A stretch of 64,000 nt of DNA from Baekduia alba (lineage in GTDB: Bacteria > Actinomycetota > Thermoleophilia > Solirubrobacterales > Solirubrobacteraceae), in NCBI RefSeq assembly GCF_028416635.1, contig NZ_CP114013.1:5208001-5272000 (forward strand). The letters are read 5' to 3'. The notes under the pieces are model-generated. The model was not told the DNA's origin. It did no database searches and worked only from the letters and a program-made list of their open reading frames with translations. Both the position numbers and the translations under genes were made by a program. Each line of letters starts with the position of its first letter. Position 1 is the stretch's first letter. Of this stretch, positions 1 through 10,427 are shown piece by piece.

Positions 1-1813
1 CGAGCGACGGCCCGGTGTAGGTGCTGTCCTCGACGCCGTCGACCACCGGATCGGCGGTCGCCTCCGGGATCGTCGTCGTCGGCACGACCGCCATGGTCAA
101 GGACTCCGACGAGGGGTTGGACCCCGAGGTGTTCGTGGTGGCGATCGTGAACGTCGAGGTCTGCGTCGCCGGGAGCGACGAGTCCGTGTTGGTGATGGCG
201 AAGTCGACCGTGTCCTCGGCGCCCGCGGCGAGCGAGCTATAGGCCTTGGTCGCCGAGTCCGCCGTGTAGTTGGACGGCAGCGTCAGCGTGACGTTGCCCG
301 ACTGGTTCGTCGAGGACCAGTTGTGCACCCGTACCTTGATGGTCTTGGTCTCCCCCAGCCCGATCGACTGCAGGGCCTGCGACCGGCCGAGGCGCCGGGC
401 CTCCGGCGCGGTGCCCTCCACCCACTGGTCGTACTCCTTCCACTCGCCCCAGCGGTCGAGGCGGCCCTCGACGGGCGCGACCATGCGGACCACGTTGTCG
501 GTGTACCCGGTCGCCGATCCGGAGGTCACGAGGGCCGAGATCTTGTAGTTGGCGTCCAACGGCGTGACGTTCACCGGCGGCGTCACCGTGAAGCTCGCGG
601 TGGTCTCGGCGGACGACGTCGTGGCCGGCAGGTCCTTGGTGGCCTGGTCGACCGACCAGCCGGCCGGCACGTTGAGCGCCACGCCGTTGGTCTGCGCCGC
701 GATCGGGCCGCCGCCCGACTTCAGCCGCACCGTCGCGGTGAACGCGCGGCCCGGGATGTTGTAGAAGTCGGAGAACGTGATCCGCTCGGTGCTGCCCAGC
801 GGGAAGCCGCCCGGGTCCTGGACCGAGGCCCCGTACAGGATCGCGTCGTCCCTGCCGGCCAGCGGGTTGGCGTTTCCGCTCACCGTGTTGGGCTGGAACG
901 GGACCGTCGCGTAGGTCTGACCGAAGCGCGAGCAGCCCGGATCGGCGGTGGTCTGCCGCATCGTGCGGCTCTGCGTCGGGTAGGCGGACTGCCCCTCGGC
1001 GGCGACCTGCGCCCAGCTCTTGGCCGAGCCCGCCGGCCGACCCTGGACGTTGTCCGGAGCCCAGGAGTACGGCGAGTCATAGCCGGTCCAGACGCCCGCG
1101 ACGGTGTCGACGTTCGTCGCGGCCGGGACGAAGCCCGTCGTGCAGCTCGCGGCGTTGGGGTTGCCGCCGGTGCCGGTGGTCGAGCCGCCGGAGAACACCT
1201 TCTTGACCTGCCAGGTGCTCAGCGCGTTCGGGCCCGTCAGCTGCTCGGGGAACATGGTCGGGTCGGCCGCGGCCTTCATGCCCTCCCAGATGTACCGGCC
1301 GGCCTGCTGGTGGTTGCCGTGGCCGGCGCCCTGGAGCGTCGGGGTGAAGCCGATGTAGATGTCGGGCTGGGTCATGCGGATGACCCGCGTGATCCGCCGC
1401 AGCGTCTCGTCGTGATCCCAGAAGTGCTGGGTCAGCGGCGCGCTCAGGTTGTAGAAGAAGTCGACGCGGTCCAGGTTGAAGATGTCGACGGTCCCGGACC
1501 GGTAGTGCGCGACGCGGTCCTCGTTCTCGCGCCGCAGCCCGAGGTCGGGGCCGATCTCGGTGCCGGCGCCGTTGCCGCCGCCCTCACCGCGCGTGACCAT
1601 GATGATCCCGCACTTGGTGCCGTAGCGCTGGTGCCACACGCCGCACGGCCCGATGATGCTGGTGTCGTCGTCCGGGTGCGCCCACTCACCCATGACGTTG
1701 ATCTTCACGGCCTTGCTCGCCGTGTACGGCGATGCCGGCGCCGCGAAGGCCGACCCCGCCAGGCTCAGGACGGTCCCCACGACCGTTGCCGCAACAACGC
1801 AGAAGCGCCTCAC
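1..1813 (-). CDS. Secreted PIG-L family deacetylase with C-terminal beta-sandwich domains (partial)
   Basis: Read leftwards from a GTG at 1813 preceded by a GGGGAGGGG ribosome site; the gene runs off the left window edge after about 604 codons. Residues 1-24 form a signal peptide ending AFA. The zinc-binding motif HPDDD lies at residues 46-50, the hallmark of PIG-L/LmbE deacetylases, which remove acetyl groups from N-acetylglucosaminyl compounds. After about residue 300 the protein becomes Thr/Ser/Val-rich beta-sandwich sequence resembling NPCBM-associated NEW3 domains, a common carbohydrate-binding addition. Export plus these domains suggests action on extracellular or wall glycans. It lies downstream of the sugar-uptake operon but has its own promoter, so functional coupling is an inference. 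The C-terminus is not visible. Confidence 0.85.
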   Translation of the reverse strand, partial: MRRFCVVAATVVGTVLSLAGSAFAAPASPYTASKAVKINVMGEWAHPDDDTSIIGPCGVWHQRYGTKCGIIMVTRGEGGGNGAGTEIGPDLGLRRENEDRVAHYRSGTVDIFNLDRVDFFYNLSAPLTQHFWDHDETLRRITRVIRMTQPDIYIGFTPTLQGAGHGNHQQAGRYIWEGMKAAADPTMFPEQLTGPNALSTWQVKKVFSGGSTTGTGGNPNAASCTTGFVPAATNVDTVAGVWTGYDSPYSWAPDNVQGRPAGSAKSWAQVAAEGQSAYPTQSRTMRQTTADPGCSRFGQTYATVPFQPNTVSGNANPLAGRDDAILYGASVQDPGGFPLGSTERITFSDFYNIPGRAFTATVRLKSGGGPIAAQTNGVALNVPAGWSVDQATKDLPATTSSAETTASFTVTPPVNVTPLDANYKISALVTSGSATGYTDNVVRMVAPVEGRLDRWGEWKEYDQWVEGTAPEARRLGRSQALQSIGLGETKTIKVRVHNWSSTNQSGNVTLTLPSNYTADSATKAYSSLAAGAEDTVDFAITNTDSSLPATQTSTFTIATTNTSGSNPSSESLTMAVVPTTTIPEATADPVVDGVEDSTYTGPSL

Positions 1814-1860
1814 TGCCCCTCCCCACTTTCGAACGTCTTCGAACAGCCGGATGTGCGAAG

Positions 1861-1890
1861 ACGCTAATTCAGGAAGGAGTCGCGTGTCAA
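1861..1890 (-). promoter_or_regulatory. Promoter for the PIG-L gene
   Basis: On the minus strand TTGACA (1890-1885) and TAGCGT (1866-1861) are separated by 18 bases, a good sigma-70-type pair. It lies in the 121-base gap after the SIS gene and about 50 bases before the PIG-L start. Two TTCGAAC direct repeats at about 1829-1846 lie in the leader and could be a regulator site. Confidence 0.6.
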
Positions 1891-1934
1891 CCTGGATTGC
1901 TCGCGCACAACTCCGAACATCGGAGTGAAGGCGC

Positions 1935-2992
1935 CTAGGCGGCGGAGGTGACCTTGCGCAGGTGGCGCGGCGCGCCTGGGTCGATGCCCTTCGCGAGCGC
2001 GAGCGACCACGCCAGCAGCTGGCCCGGCAACACGGACAACATGGGCGTGAGCAGCGGGTCCCGCGCCGCGGGCGGCGTGGGCAGCGTGAACGCCGCGCCC
2101 TCCAGCGCGGCGGCGGCCGGTCCGGCGGCGAGCACCGGCGCCCCGGCGTCGTGGGCGCGGGCCACCGCCTCGACGACCGCCGGCAGCGTCGCGTCGGGCG
2201 AGGCGATCGCGTACAGCGGCACCCCGGCGTCGAGTGCCGCGACCGGCCCGTGCGCCATCGCGGTCGCCGACATCGCCTTCGCCCCGAGGTAGGCGACCTC
2301 CGTCAGCTTCAGCGCGATCTCGTTGACCGTCGCCAGCTCCACGCCCCGGGCGACCAGGTACATGCGGTCGATCGCGGCCAGCGCCTCGGCGACCGGCGCG
2401 ACGTCCCCTTCGATGCCCGGCAGCGCCGCCTCCCCCGCGTCGGCGACCTGCGCGACCGCCTGTTCCGCAGCGGTGCCGGCCTCCCGTCCGGCGAGGTGGC
2501 CGCAGAGCAGGGCGAGCGTGGCGAGGGTCCCGGTGTAGGTCTTGGTCGCGGCGATCGAGAGCTCGCGACCGACCCCGAGGTGGAGGACATGGTCGGCGGC
2601 CGCGACCAGCGGCGCCTCCGGCCCGCCGTTGGTGATCGCCAGCGTGGTCGCGCCGGCGCCGCGCGCCCGCTCCAGCCACGTGGCCACGTCGGGCGTCGCG
2701 CCCGACTGCGAGATCCCGATGGCGAGCTCGCCCGGCGCCGCGGCCGCGACGCCGTAGTACAGCGGCAAGGACATGGAGTCGCGCACGACGGTCCAGCCGA
2801 GTCGCGCGCGCAGCAGGTAGCCGGCGAAGATCGCGGCGTGATCGGAGGTCCCGTGCGCGGCGATCCGGACGAGCGCCGGCGGCGACGCGGCCAGCGCCCG
2901 CGCGACCTCCGCGACGTCTCCGGCGCGCTCCAGCAGCGCGCGCCACGCCGCCGGCTGCTCGAAGACCTCCTCGCGCAGGACGCCGGCGGCGC

Positions 2993-2996
<4 letters not shown>
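1935..2996 (-). CDS. SIS-domain sugar isomerase/deaminase (GlmS C-terminal / NagB-II like)
   Basis: A 353-residue protein of two SIS (sugar isomerase) domains and no glutaminase domain. The first carries GISQSGATPDV and the second an AMAHGP segment, both typical of GlmS-like and AgaS/NagB-II/FrlB proteins, which isomerise or deaminate amino-sugar phosphates such as glucosamine-6-phosphate. The GTG start at 2996 overlaps the stop of the upstream ABC ATPase as GTGA, so the pair is translationally coupled; the longer open frame upstream is ATPase sequence in another frame. As the last gene of the sugar operon it probably feeds the imported sugar, after phosphorylation, into central metabolism. 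The exact substrate cannot be read from the sequence. Confidence 0.85.
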
Positions 2997-4087
<1,091 letters not shown>

Positions 4088-4094
4088 CAGAGAA

Positions 4095-4913
4095 CTACCC
4101 CTTCACGGCCCCGGAGACCATGCCCCGGATGAAATGACGCTGGAGGAAGACGTACAACACGACGACCGGCGTGGCGACGATGACCGCGCCGGCGGCCAGC
4201 AGGGTCAGGTCGGCCTGGTTGCGGCCGACGAAGAAGCTCAGGCCCAGCGGCGCGGTCCGCAGCCCCTCGTCGGTGACCATGACCAAGGCCAACAGGAACT
4301 CGTTCCACGTCCACATGAACAGCAGGACGACCATCGTCAGGACCGCCGGCTTGGCCAGCGGCAGCAGGACGCGCCACAGCGTGAACCAGCTCGACGCGCC
4401 GTCGATCCGCGCCGCCTCGACCAGCGAGGGCGGCACCGAGCGGAAGAACGCGCGCATCCAGAACGTGCCGAACGCGATCGACGTCCCCGCCTGGGGCAGG
4501 ATCAGCGCCCAGTAGGTGTCGGTGAGCCCGGCGTCGCGCATGTCGTAGTACAGCGGGACGATCATCGCCTCCATCGGCACCATCAGGCCGAGCAGGAAGA
4601 TGTAGAACAACACCTGGGACCCGCGGAAGCGCATCAGCCCGAAGGCGTAGCCGGCGAGGATCGACACGACGCTGGAGAGCGTGACGACCGTCACCGCGAC
4701 GATCGCCGACGACTTCAGGTACTGGCCGAAGTTGCCGTCCTCCCAGGCGCGCTGGAAGTTGTTGAAGTGCAACCCGTCGAACGTCCCGAACGACGCTCCG
4801 CCGCCCTCCTTCTGCAGGGCGGTGAAGATGATCCCGACGATCGGCAGCAGCGCGATCAGGGCGAAGACGCCGAGGATCGCGTAGGTGGCGGACTGCTCGC
4901 GGCGGCTGGTCAT
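4095..4913 (-). CDS. Carbohydrate ABC transporter permease (MalG/DasC type)
   Basis: 272 residues with six predicted membrane helices and the EAA loop VEAARIDGASSWFTLWRVLLP, split here as EAARIDGAS followed by a conserved LP, which docks on the ATPase. The ATG at 4913 overlaps the stop of the partner permease as ATGA. The larger open frame reading through upstream is that partner in a different frame. It forms the inner-membrane channel with the gene before it. Confidence 0.93.
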   Translation of the reverse strand: MTSRREQSATYAILGVFALIALLPIVGIIFTALQKEGGGASFGTFDGLHFNNFQRAWEDGNFGQYLKSSAIVAVTVVTLSSVVSILAGYAFGLMRFRGSQVLFYIFLLGLMVPMEAMIVPLYYDMRDAGLTDTYWALILPQAGTSIAFGTFWMRAFFRSVPPSLVEAARIDGASSWFTLWRVLLPLAKPAVLTMVVLLFMWTWNEFLLALVMVTDEGLRTAPLGLSFFVGRNQADLTLLAAGAVIVATPVVVLYVFLQRHFIRGMVSGAVKG

Positions 4914-5905
4914 CGTGCCTGTCCCCTCTCCGCGACGCGGTTGATGATGGCCGACAGCACGAAGATGAGCGCGGCGAGCATCAGACCCATCGCCGACGCC
5001 GAGCCGACCTTGCCGGTGAGGAACGCCCGCTCGTAGACCTGGTAGGCCGGAACCGAGGTCGACGTGCCCGGCCCGCCCTTGGTCGTGATGTACACCAGGT
5101 CGAAGTTGCGCAGGGCCGCGATCGTGCTGAGCGTCAGCGCCACCGCGATCTCGCCGCGCAGCGCGGGCAGCGTCACCGCGAAGAACTCGCGGACCGGGCC
5201 GGCGCCGTCGACCCGCGCGGCGTCGTAGAGGCTGCGCGGGATCTTCTGCACGCCGGCGGTGAGCAGCACCATCGCCAACCCGTACATGACCCACGTGCCG
5301 ATCAGGCCGACGGCCGGCAGCGCGACGTCGAAGTCGCCGAGCCAGGACTTGGCGAGGCCGCCGAGTCCGATCGACCGCAGCGTCTCGTTGATCGGCCCGT
5401 CGTTGGGGTCGTAGATCATCCGCCACATCACGGCGACGACGACGAGCGCGATGACCTGGGGCAGGAAGAGGACGACGCGGAAGAACGCGAAGCCGCGGAT
5501 GTGACTGCGCGCGACCAGGCCCGCGATCAGCAGGCCGATCAGCAGCGGGATCACCGCGTAGAAGATCAGGAGGACCAGCGCGTGCCCGAACGCCTCGCGC
5601 TGGACGGGGTCCGACAGGACGTCGGCGTAGTTGTGCAGGCCGACCCACTTGCCGGCCGTGATGCCGTCCCACTGGAACAGCGACAGCCACACGCTGTGGA
5701 CCAGCGGGGCGAGCGTGAACGTCCCGAAGATCAGCGCCGCCGGGATCAGATACAGGTACGCGACGCGACGCGGCTCGCCCGGGGGCCGGTCGCGGGCACG
5801 CCCGCCGAACCGGACGCGGCGCGCCGGCTCGGGAGCGTCCGCGGACGCGCCCCCGCCGCGCCCGAGCGCGACGGGGGTGTCCGCGGTGGCGACGGGACGC
5901 GCCAT
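4910..5905 (-). CDS. Carbohydrate ABC transporter permease (MalF/DasB type)
   Basis: 331 residues. The first 50 residues are a basic, proline-rich cytoplasmic tail, followed by a helix with AYLYLIPAALIFGTF and five further helices. The EAA-type loop YDAARVDGAGPVREF is present near residue 235. Its start is 4 bases after the binding-protein stop, consistent with a single transcript and tight coupling. Confidence 0.92.
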   Translation of the reverse strand: MARPVATADTPVALGRGGGASADAPEPARRVRFGGRARDRPPGEPRRVAYLYLIPAALIFGTFTLAPLVHSVWLSLFQWDGITAGKWVGLHNYADVLSDPVQREAFGHALVLLIFYAVIPLLIGLLIAGLVARSHIRGFAFFRVVLFLPQVIALVVVAVMWRMIYDPNDGPINETLRSIGLGGLAKSWLGDFDVALPAVGLIGTWVMYGLAMVLLTAGVQKIPRSLYDAARVDGAGPVREFFAVTLPALRGEIAVALTLSTIAALRNFDLVYITTKGGPGTSTSVPAYQVYERAFLTGKVGSASAMGLMLAALIFVLSAIINRVAERGQAR

Positions 5906-5909
5906 CGGG

Positions 5910-7259
5910 TCAGCTGCTCTTCGAGGCGTCGACCTTCTCCTGCACGCCCTTGGTGAAGTCGGTCGGCGAGTCCTTGCCGGCCAGCATCTGCTGGATCGCG
6001 CCGCCGAGGTCGTCGCCGAACGTCGGCGTCGTGTAGTCGGCGTACGGGATCAGGCCGTCGGCGTCGCCGAGCGCCTTCCACGCCGTGGCCACGTCCTTGG
6101 TCAGGGCCGCGCTCGGAGCGGGGGCGTCGTACTTCATCGCCGGCAGGTTGTCCGTCTGGGCCAGCACGTTGGTGGCGTTCTGGTCGGTCAGGAAGTCGAT
6201 GTACGCCGCGGCGACGTCCGGGTGCTTGGACTTCGACGTCACCGTGAACGGCAGGCTCTCGCCGCCCAGCGCCACGGGGTCGCCGCCGGCCTGCTGCCCC
6301 GGCAACGGCATGAAGCCGACGTTGTCGCCCATCTGCTTGGCGAGGTCGGCCACCAGCCAGGTGCCGGCGATCAGGAAGTGGCCGCGGCCCTTGGCGAAGC
6401 GCTGCCACGCCGGGTCGTAGCCGGTGCCGTTGAAGTCGTCGGTGAAGTACCCCTTCTTGGCCCAGTCCTGGATCTTGGCCGCCGCGTCCTGGAACTCGGG
6501 GGTGTCGAACGACGCGCCGCTCTTCTGGAACACGAAGTCGCGGACGCTCTGCTTGGGCGCGACCTGGCCGAGCACGGTCTCGTACTCGTGGATGCCGGGC
6601 CACTTGTCGAGGTTGCCGAACTGGATCGGCACGTCGCCGCTCTGCTTGGCCGCCGCGAGCTGCTGCTCGAACTCGGCCAGCGTCTTCGGCGGCGTCGTGA
6701 CCTTCTTCTTGTTGTAGAAGACGCCGACGATCTCGCCCATCTGCGACAAGCCGTAGAGGTCGCCGCTGCCGAACGTGGTGCCGTTGGCCTCGAACTTGTT
6801 GAGGTCGAGCAGCAGGCTCGGGTAGCGATCGGCCCAGCCGTAGATCTTGGCGTAGTCGTCGATCGGCCGCAGGAGCTTGGCCTTGACGAGCTGGCCCATG
6901 ACCCCGAGGCCCTGGTTGGCCTCCACGACGTCCGGCGCCTTGGGGCCGGAGACCGCGAGCTTCAGCGTCGTGTTGAGGTCGTCGAACGACTTCGCCACGC
7001 GCTTGATCTTCACGTTGGGGTACTTGGCCTGGAACTGCTTGTTGAGCTCCTTGATCTGCGCCGCCTGGCCACCGCGGACCTCCTGGTCCCAGACGGTCAA
7101 CGTCACGTTGCCCGCCTTGGCGATGTCCGGCTTGGCCTGCGCCGCCGTGGTGGTCTTCGGCGCGTTGGAGCTGTCGTCGCCGCCCGGCGTGCCGCAGCCT
7201 GCGGCCAGCGCCGTGGCGCCGATCGCCACCACCGATCCCAACACCCTCGATGCCTTCAT
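5910..7259 (-). CDS. Sugar-binding lipoprotein of an ABC importer
   Basis: 449 residues. The N-terminus is a lipoprotein signal with lipobox LAAGC, making Cys22 the lipidation site. The rest matches family-1 extracellular solute-binding proteins, with WPGIHEYETVLGQ and DPAWQRFAKGRGHFLIAGTW segments typical of the oligosaccharide-binding fold. It captures the sugar outside the membrane and delivers it to the two permeases. A GAGGAGAGG ribosome site precedes the ATG; the 21-base gap from the kinase gene is the largest within the operon, in keeping with higher translation of a binding protein. Confidence 0.92.
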   Translation of the reverse strand: MKASRVLGSVVAIGATALAAGCGTPGGDDSSNAPKTTTAAQAKPDIAKAGNVTLTVWDQEVRGGQAAQIKELNKQFQAKYPNVKIKRVAKSFDDLNTTLKLAVSGPKAPDVVEANQGLGVMGQLVKAKLLRPIDDYAKIYGWADRYPSLLLDLNKFEANGTTFGSGDLYGLSQMGEIVGVFYNKKKVTTPPKTLAEFEQQLAAAKQSGDVPIQFGNLDKWPGIHEYETVLGQVAPKQSVRDFVFQKSGASFDTPEFQDAAAKIQDWAKKGYFTDDFNGTGYDPAWQRFAKGRGHFLIAGTWLVADLAKQMGDNVGFMPLPGQQAGGDPVALGGESLPFTVTSKSKHPDVAAAYIDFLTDQNATNVLAQTDNLPAMKYDAPAPSAALTKDVATAWKALGDADGLIPYADYTTPTFGDDLGGAIQQMLAGKDSPTDFTKGVQEKVDASKSS

Positions 7260-7280
7260 GTGAACCTCTCCTCGCTCTTC

Positions 7281-8204
7281 CTAGGAACCCGCGCCCCATA
7301 CGCGCGGAGACGACGAATGGGCCGGAACCGCCAGCCCGCGTTCTGCACCCGCCGCGACGAGCGCGGCGCGACCCTGCGCGCCCGCCACCGCGGTCGGGAC
7401 CCGCACCGACAGCGCGGCGGCCAGGCAGGCCCACCGCAAGGAGTCCTCGGGCGTCCCGCCCGCCAGGTCGCTCCAGATGTAGGCGGCCGTGAACAGGTCG
7501 CCGGCGCCGGTCGTGTCGACCACCGGGTCGACCACCACGCCGGGGACTCGGACCACGTCCTGGTCGCGGTCGGCGCTCAGGGCGCCGTCGGCGCCCAGCG
7601 TGACCACCACGCGCGGGGCCGCCGCGGTCAGGGCGCGTGCCGCGTCGGCGACGTCGTCGCGCCCGCTCAGCACCCGCGCCTCGCGCGCGTTGACGATCAG
7701 CGCCCGCGCGCGGGCCAGCTCGGTAGGGAGCGCGCCGCCGGCGTGGGCGCGCGCGCCGTCGTCGCCGATCGTGGCGTAGGACGACGCGTCCTCCGGCACG
7801 CAGGCCAGGCGCTGCACCGACAGCACGACCGCGCGCGGCGCGAACCCCGCGACGTCGCCGGCGGTGAGCTCGGCGTCGGCGTCGTAGGTCGCCATCGCGC
7901 GCTCGCCGTCGGTCGGCATGACGACGGTGACCGACGTCCGCGCGACCTGGCGGTCGTTGACGGCGACGCCCTCGTCGGCGAGCACCGCGCGGACGGCGTC
8001 GCCGTCGGCGTCGGCGCCGAGCGGGAACGCGAGCCCGACCGACAGCCCGAGGCGCGCGGCGCCGATCGCGACCGTCGCGGCGCCGCCGGGCGAGCGCAGC
8101 AGCTCGCGCGCATGGCGCTCCTCGCCCGCAGCGGGCAGCGCGTCGAGACCCAGGAAGGTCATGTCGACGAACGCGGCGTCACCGCAGACGAGGTCGATGG
8201 TCAC
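7281..8204 (-). CDS. PfkB/ribokinase family sugar kinase
   Basis: 307 residues starting at the GTG at 8204, which overlaps the GH4 stop as GTGA; the longer frame upstream is GH4 sequence out of frame. The N-terminal PfkB signature region (SPGGAATVAIGAARLG) and the C-terminal signature DTTGAGDLFTAAY, with the catalytic Asp of GAGD, are both present. It would phosphorylate a sugar or sugar derivative using ATP. With a GH4 enzyme and an SIS enzyme in the same operon, an imported glycoside is probably cleaved and phosphorylated internally. The substrate is not determinable here. Confidence 0.9.
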   Translation of the reverse strand: MTIDLVCGDAAFVDMTFLGLDALPAAGEERHARELLRSPGGAATVAIGAARLGLSVGLAFPLGADADGDAVRAVLADEGVAVNDRQVARTSVTVVMPTDGERAMATYDADAELTAGDVAGFAPRAVVLSVQRLACVPEDASSYATIGDDGARAHAGGALPTELARARALIVNAREARVLSGRDDVADAARALTAAAPRVVVTLGADGALSADRDQDVVRVPGVVVDPVVDTTGAGDLFTAAYIWSDLAGGTPEDSLRWACLAAALSVRVPTAVAGAQGRAALVAAGAERGLAVPAHSSSPRVWGAGS

Positions 8205-9544
8205 TGCGCGAACGCCTCCGCGAGGCCCGGCAGCCGCTCGCAGTAGCCCTCGAAGATCTCGCGCGCGGTGTTCACCGACGGCACGAGCGGGTGCAGCGCC
8301 AGCGCGCGGATCGCCTGCTGGCGCGAGCCCGACAGCGCGGCGTCGATCGTCGTGCGCTCGACGTCCTTCATCGTCTCGACCAGCGCGCGGGCGTGCGGCG
8401 CGACCTCGCCGATGGCGACGGGCACCGGACCGTTGCGCCCGACGACGCACGGCACCTCGACGACCGCCCGCTCGTCCAGGAAGGGCAGGGCGGAGCGGTT
8501 GGCGGTGTTCAACACCAGCACGGCGCGGGTGTTGTTGGCGATCGCGTCGAGGACGGCCATGGCCTCCCCCTCATACCCACCATTGACGTCGATCTCATGC
8601 TCGCACGCGTCACCGGCCGCCGAACGGGCCTCGGCCATGTACGTCCGCTCGCGGTCGTGGCGCGTCCCGCGCCAGCTCTCCAGCGCCGTTCCAGGCGGCT
8701 GCTCACCCTCGGCGTAGAACGCGCGCTGCTGCTTGAGCAGGAAGGCGCCGCGCGACTCCGGGCTCTGGCGGATCGCGTTGACCGTGTCGGCCGCGTAGTA
8801 GAAGTAGTACAGGTACTCGTTGGGGATCATCTCCAGCGAGCGCAGCCAGTCGCCGCCGAAGAGGCGGCCCTCCTCGAAGGTGCCGAGCTTGTCGTCGGCC
8901 TCCAGCAGCGCGGGCAGGAGCTCGCGGTCGCGGTCGCGCACGCCGTGCAGCCAGCCCAGGTGGTTGAGGCCGAAGTAGTCGAACCACAGCTCGTCGTGGT
9001 CGCGGCCCAGCGCGCGGGCCACGCGGCGGAAGAGGCCGGCGGGCGAGTCGCAGATCCCGATCGCGCGGTCGCCGAGCACGCGCTGCACGGCCTCGGTGAC
9101 CATGCCGGCCGGGTTGGTGAAGTTGACGAGCCACGCGTCGGGCGCGTGCTCGGCCATCGTCTCGGCCAGCTCCATCATCACCGGGATCGTCCGCAGCGCG
9201 AAGCAGATGCCGCCGGGACCGGTGGTCTCCTGTCCAAGGACCCCCAGCCCCAGCGGCACGCTCTCGTCCACGACGCGTCCTTCGAGCTGCCCTACGCGGA
9301 TCGCGCACAGCACGAAGTCGGCGCCCTGCACCGCATCCACGAGGTCGGTCGTGCCGCGGAACGGCAGCTTGACCTCGTGCTCGATGGCCAGCCCGCTGAG
9401 CACCGGCGCGATGCGGTCAAGGCGGGAGCGGTCGACGTCGTGCAGGACGACCTCGTCGATCCCGAGACGCTCGCGGAGTCCCAGCAGCGCGGTGTAGACC
9501 AGGGGGACCCGGAATCCGCCGCCGCCGACGATCGTGAGCTTCAT
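8201..9544 (-). CDS. Glycoside hydrolase family 4 (NAD/metal-dependent 6-phospho-beta-glucosidase type)
   Basis: 447 residues. A Rossmann start (KLTIVGGGGFRVPLV), NFTNPAGMVTEA, a Cys in GICDSPAG and a His in GLNHLGWLHG supply the NAD site and the metal ligands of the GH4 mechanism, which works by oxidation at C3 and elimination rather than ordinary hydrolysis. GH4 members act on phosphorylated or free glucosides, galactosides or glucuronides in the cytoplasm. The gene sits directly behind the regulator with an ATGA overlap and ahead of the kinase. Confidence 0.9.
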   Translation of the reverse strand: MKLTIVGGGGFRVPLVYTALLGLRERLGIDEVVLHDVDRSRLDRIAPVLSGLAIEHEVKLPFRGTTDLVDAVQGADFVLCAIRVGQLEGRVVDESVPLGLGVLGQETTGPGGICFALRTIPVMMELAETMAEHAPDAWLVNFTNPAGMVTEAVQRVLGDRAIGICDSPAGLFRRVARALGRDHDELWFDYFGLNHLGWLHGVRDRDRELLPALLEADDKLGTFEEGRLFGGDWLRSLEMIPNEYLYYFYYAADTVNAIRQSPESRGAFLLKQQRAFYAEGEQPPGTALESWRGTRHDRERTYMAEARSAAGDACEHEIDVNGGYEGEAMAVLDAIANNTRAVLVLNTANRSALPFLDERAVVEVPCVVGRNGPVPVAIGEVAPHARALVETMKDVERTTIDAALSGSRQQAIRALALHPLVPSVNTAREIFEGYCERLPGLAEAFAQ

Positions 9545-10302
9545 GCGATGGTTACCTCGATGCCGGCGTCTTCGATGGCCGAGCGGTCCGGAGCCGGCAG
9601 GTCCGCGTCGGTGATGATCTGGTCAAGGTCCTCGGGGCCGCAGATGCGCACGACCCCGTTCATGGAGAACTTCTCGGAGTCGGCGAGCAGCACCACGCGG
9701 GCGGCGGCGCGGATCATGGCCCGCTTGATCGGCACCTCGATCATGGTGGTGTCCCACACCGAGAGGTCCTGGTCGACCGCGCTGGTGCCCAGGAACGCGA
9801 CGTCGGCGCTGAGCTGGCGCAGCGCGTCCTCGGCGAGCACGCCGACCGTCGAGAGGTAGTTGCGGCGCACGAGGCCGCCGGGGAGCACGAGCTCGACGGT
9901 GTCGTCGGCGCGCAGCTCGTCGAGCACGGCCAGGTTGGTGGTGATGAGCGTGATGTCGCGGCCGCGCAGGTGGCGTGCGACCTGCAGCGCGGTCGTGCCG
10001 ATGTCGAGCATCACGGTCTGGCCGTCCTGGACCAGCCCGGCCGCGACGCGGCCGATGCGGTCCTTGGCCTCCTGGCCTTCGAGCGCGATCTCCGCGAACG
10101 GGCGCTCGGGCACGGTGTGGACCGCGCCGCCATGGACGCGCTCGAGCTGGCCGGCGTCCTGGAGCGCGCGCAGGTCGCGGCGCACGGTCATCTCCGACAC
10201 CTCGAAGGCGCGGGCGAGGTCCGAGACGTGGGCGGTCCCGCTGCGCACGGCGTTCAGGATGCGCTGGCGCCGCTGTGCGGGGACCATCACACGTTCGGCC
10301 AT
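9541..10302 (-). CDS. DeoR-family transcriptional regulator of the sugar operon
   Basis: 253 residues. An N-terminal winged helix (residues about 12-60, VSDLARAFEVSEMTVRRDL) is followed by the DeoR sensor domain with MLDIGTTALQVARHL, which in this family binds a sugar phosphate. It is the first gene of the leftward operon. The near-palindrome at 10360-10391, between it and the divergent IolE-like gene, is the obvious operator, so it should control both directions and itself. The effector is probably a phosphorylated intermediate made by the operon kinase. Confidence 0.9.
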   Translation of the reverse strand: MAERVMVPAQRRQRILNAVRSGTAHVSDLARAFEVSEMTVRRDLRALQDAGQLERVHGGAVHTVPERPFAEIALEGQEAKDRIGRVAAGLVQDGQTVMLDIGTTALQVARHLRGRDITLITTNLAVLDELRADDTVELVLPGGLVRRNYLSTVGVLAEDALRQLSADVAFLGTSAVDQDLSVWDTTMIEVPIKRAMIRAAARVVLLADSEKFSMNGVVRICGPEDLDQIITDADLPAPDRSAIEDAGIEVTIA

Positions 10303-10359
10303 GACGCCTCGCGGTGTTCGTATGTGGAACGCGCTTCCGGCACTGACGCCGCGAACATT

Positions 10360-10391
10360 ACAACTTCGGACAGAAGTCTGTGCGAAATTGT
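10360..10391. promoter_or_regulatory. 32-bp near-palindromic operator
   Basis: The arms ACAA-n-TTCG-n-ACAGA and TCTGT-n-CGAA-n-TTGT mirror each other across 32 bases with only a few mismatches. The right end touches the -35 box of the rightward promoter at 10391, and the site lies about 60 bases before the DeoR-type gene. It is best read as the operator for that regulator. Confidence 0.65.
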
Positions 10392-10419
10392 TGACGAGTG
10401 ATCGCGGCGGCGTTAGCTT
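10391..10419 (+). promoter_or_regulatory. Promoter of the IolE/IolG-like pair
   Basis: TTGACG (10391-10396) and TAGCTT (10414-10419) are 17 bases apart. Transcription would begin at or beside the ATG at 10428, so the message is probably leaderless. No ribosome site precedes that ATG, which fits. Confidence 0.6.
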
Positions 10420-10427
10420 GCCGGCCC

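Noticed and set aside
1826-1850. LexA/SOS box before the PIG-L gene
   Set aside because: The TTCGAAC elements are direct repeats and not the CGAAC-n4-GTTCG inverted arrangement of actinobacterial SOS boxes.
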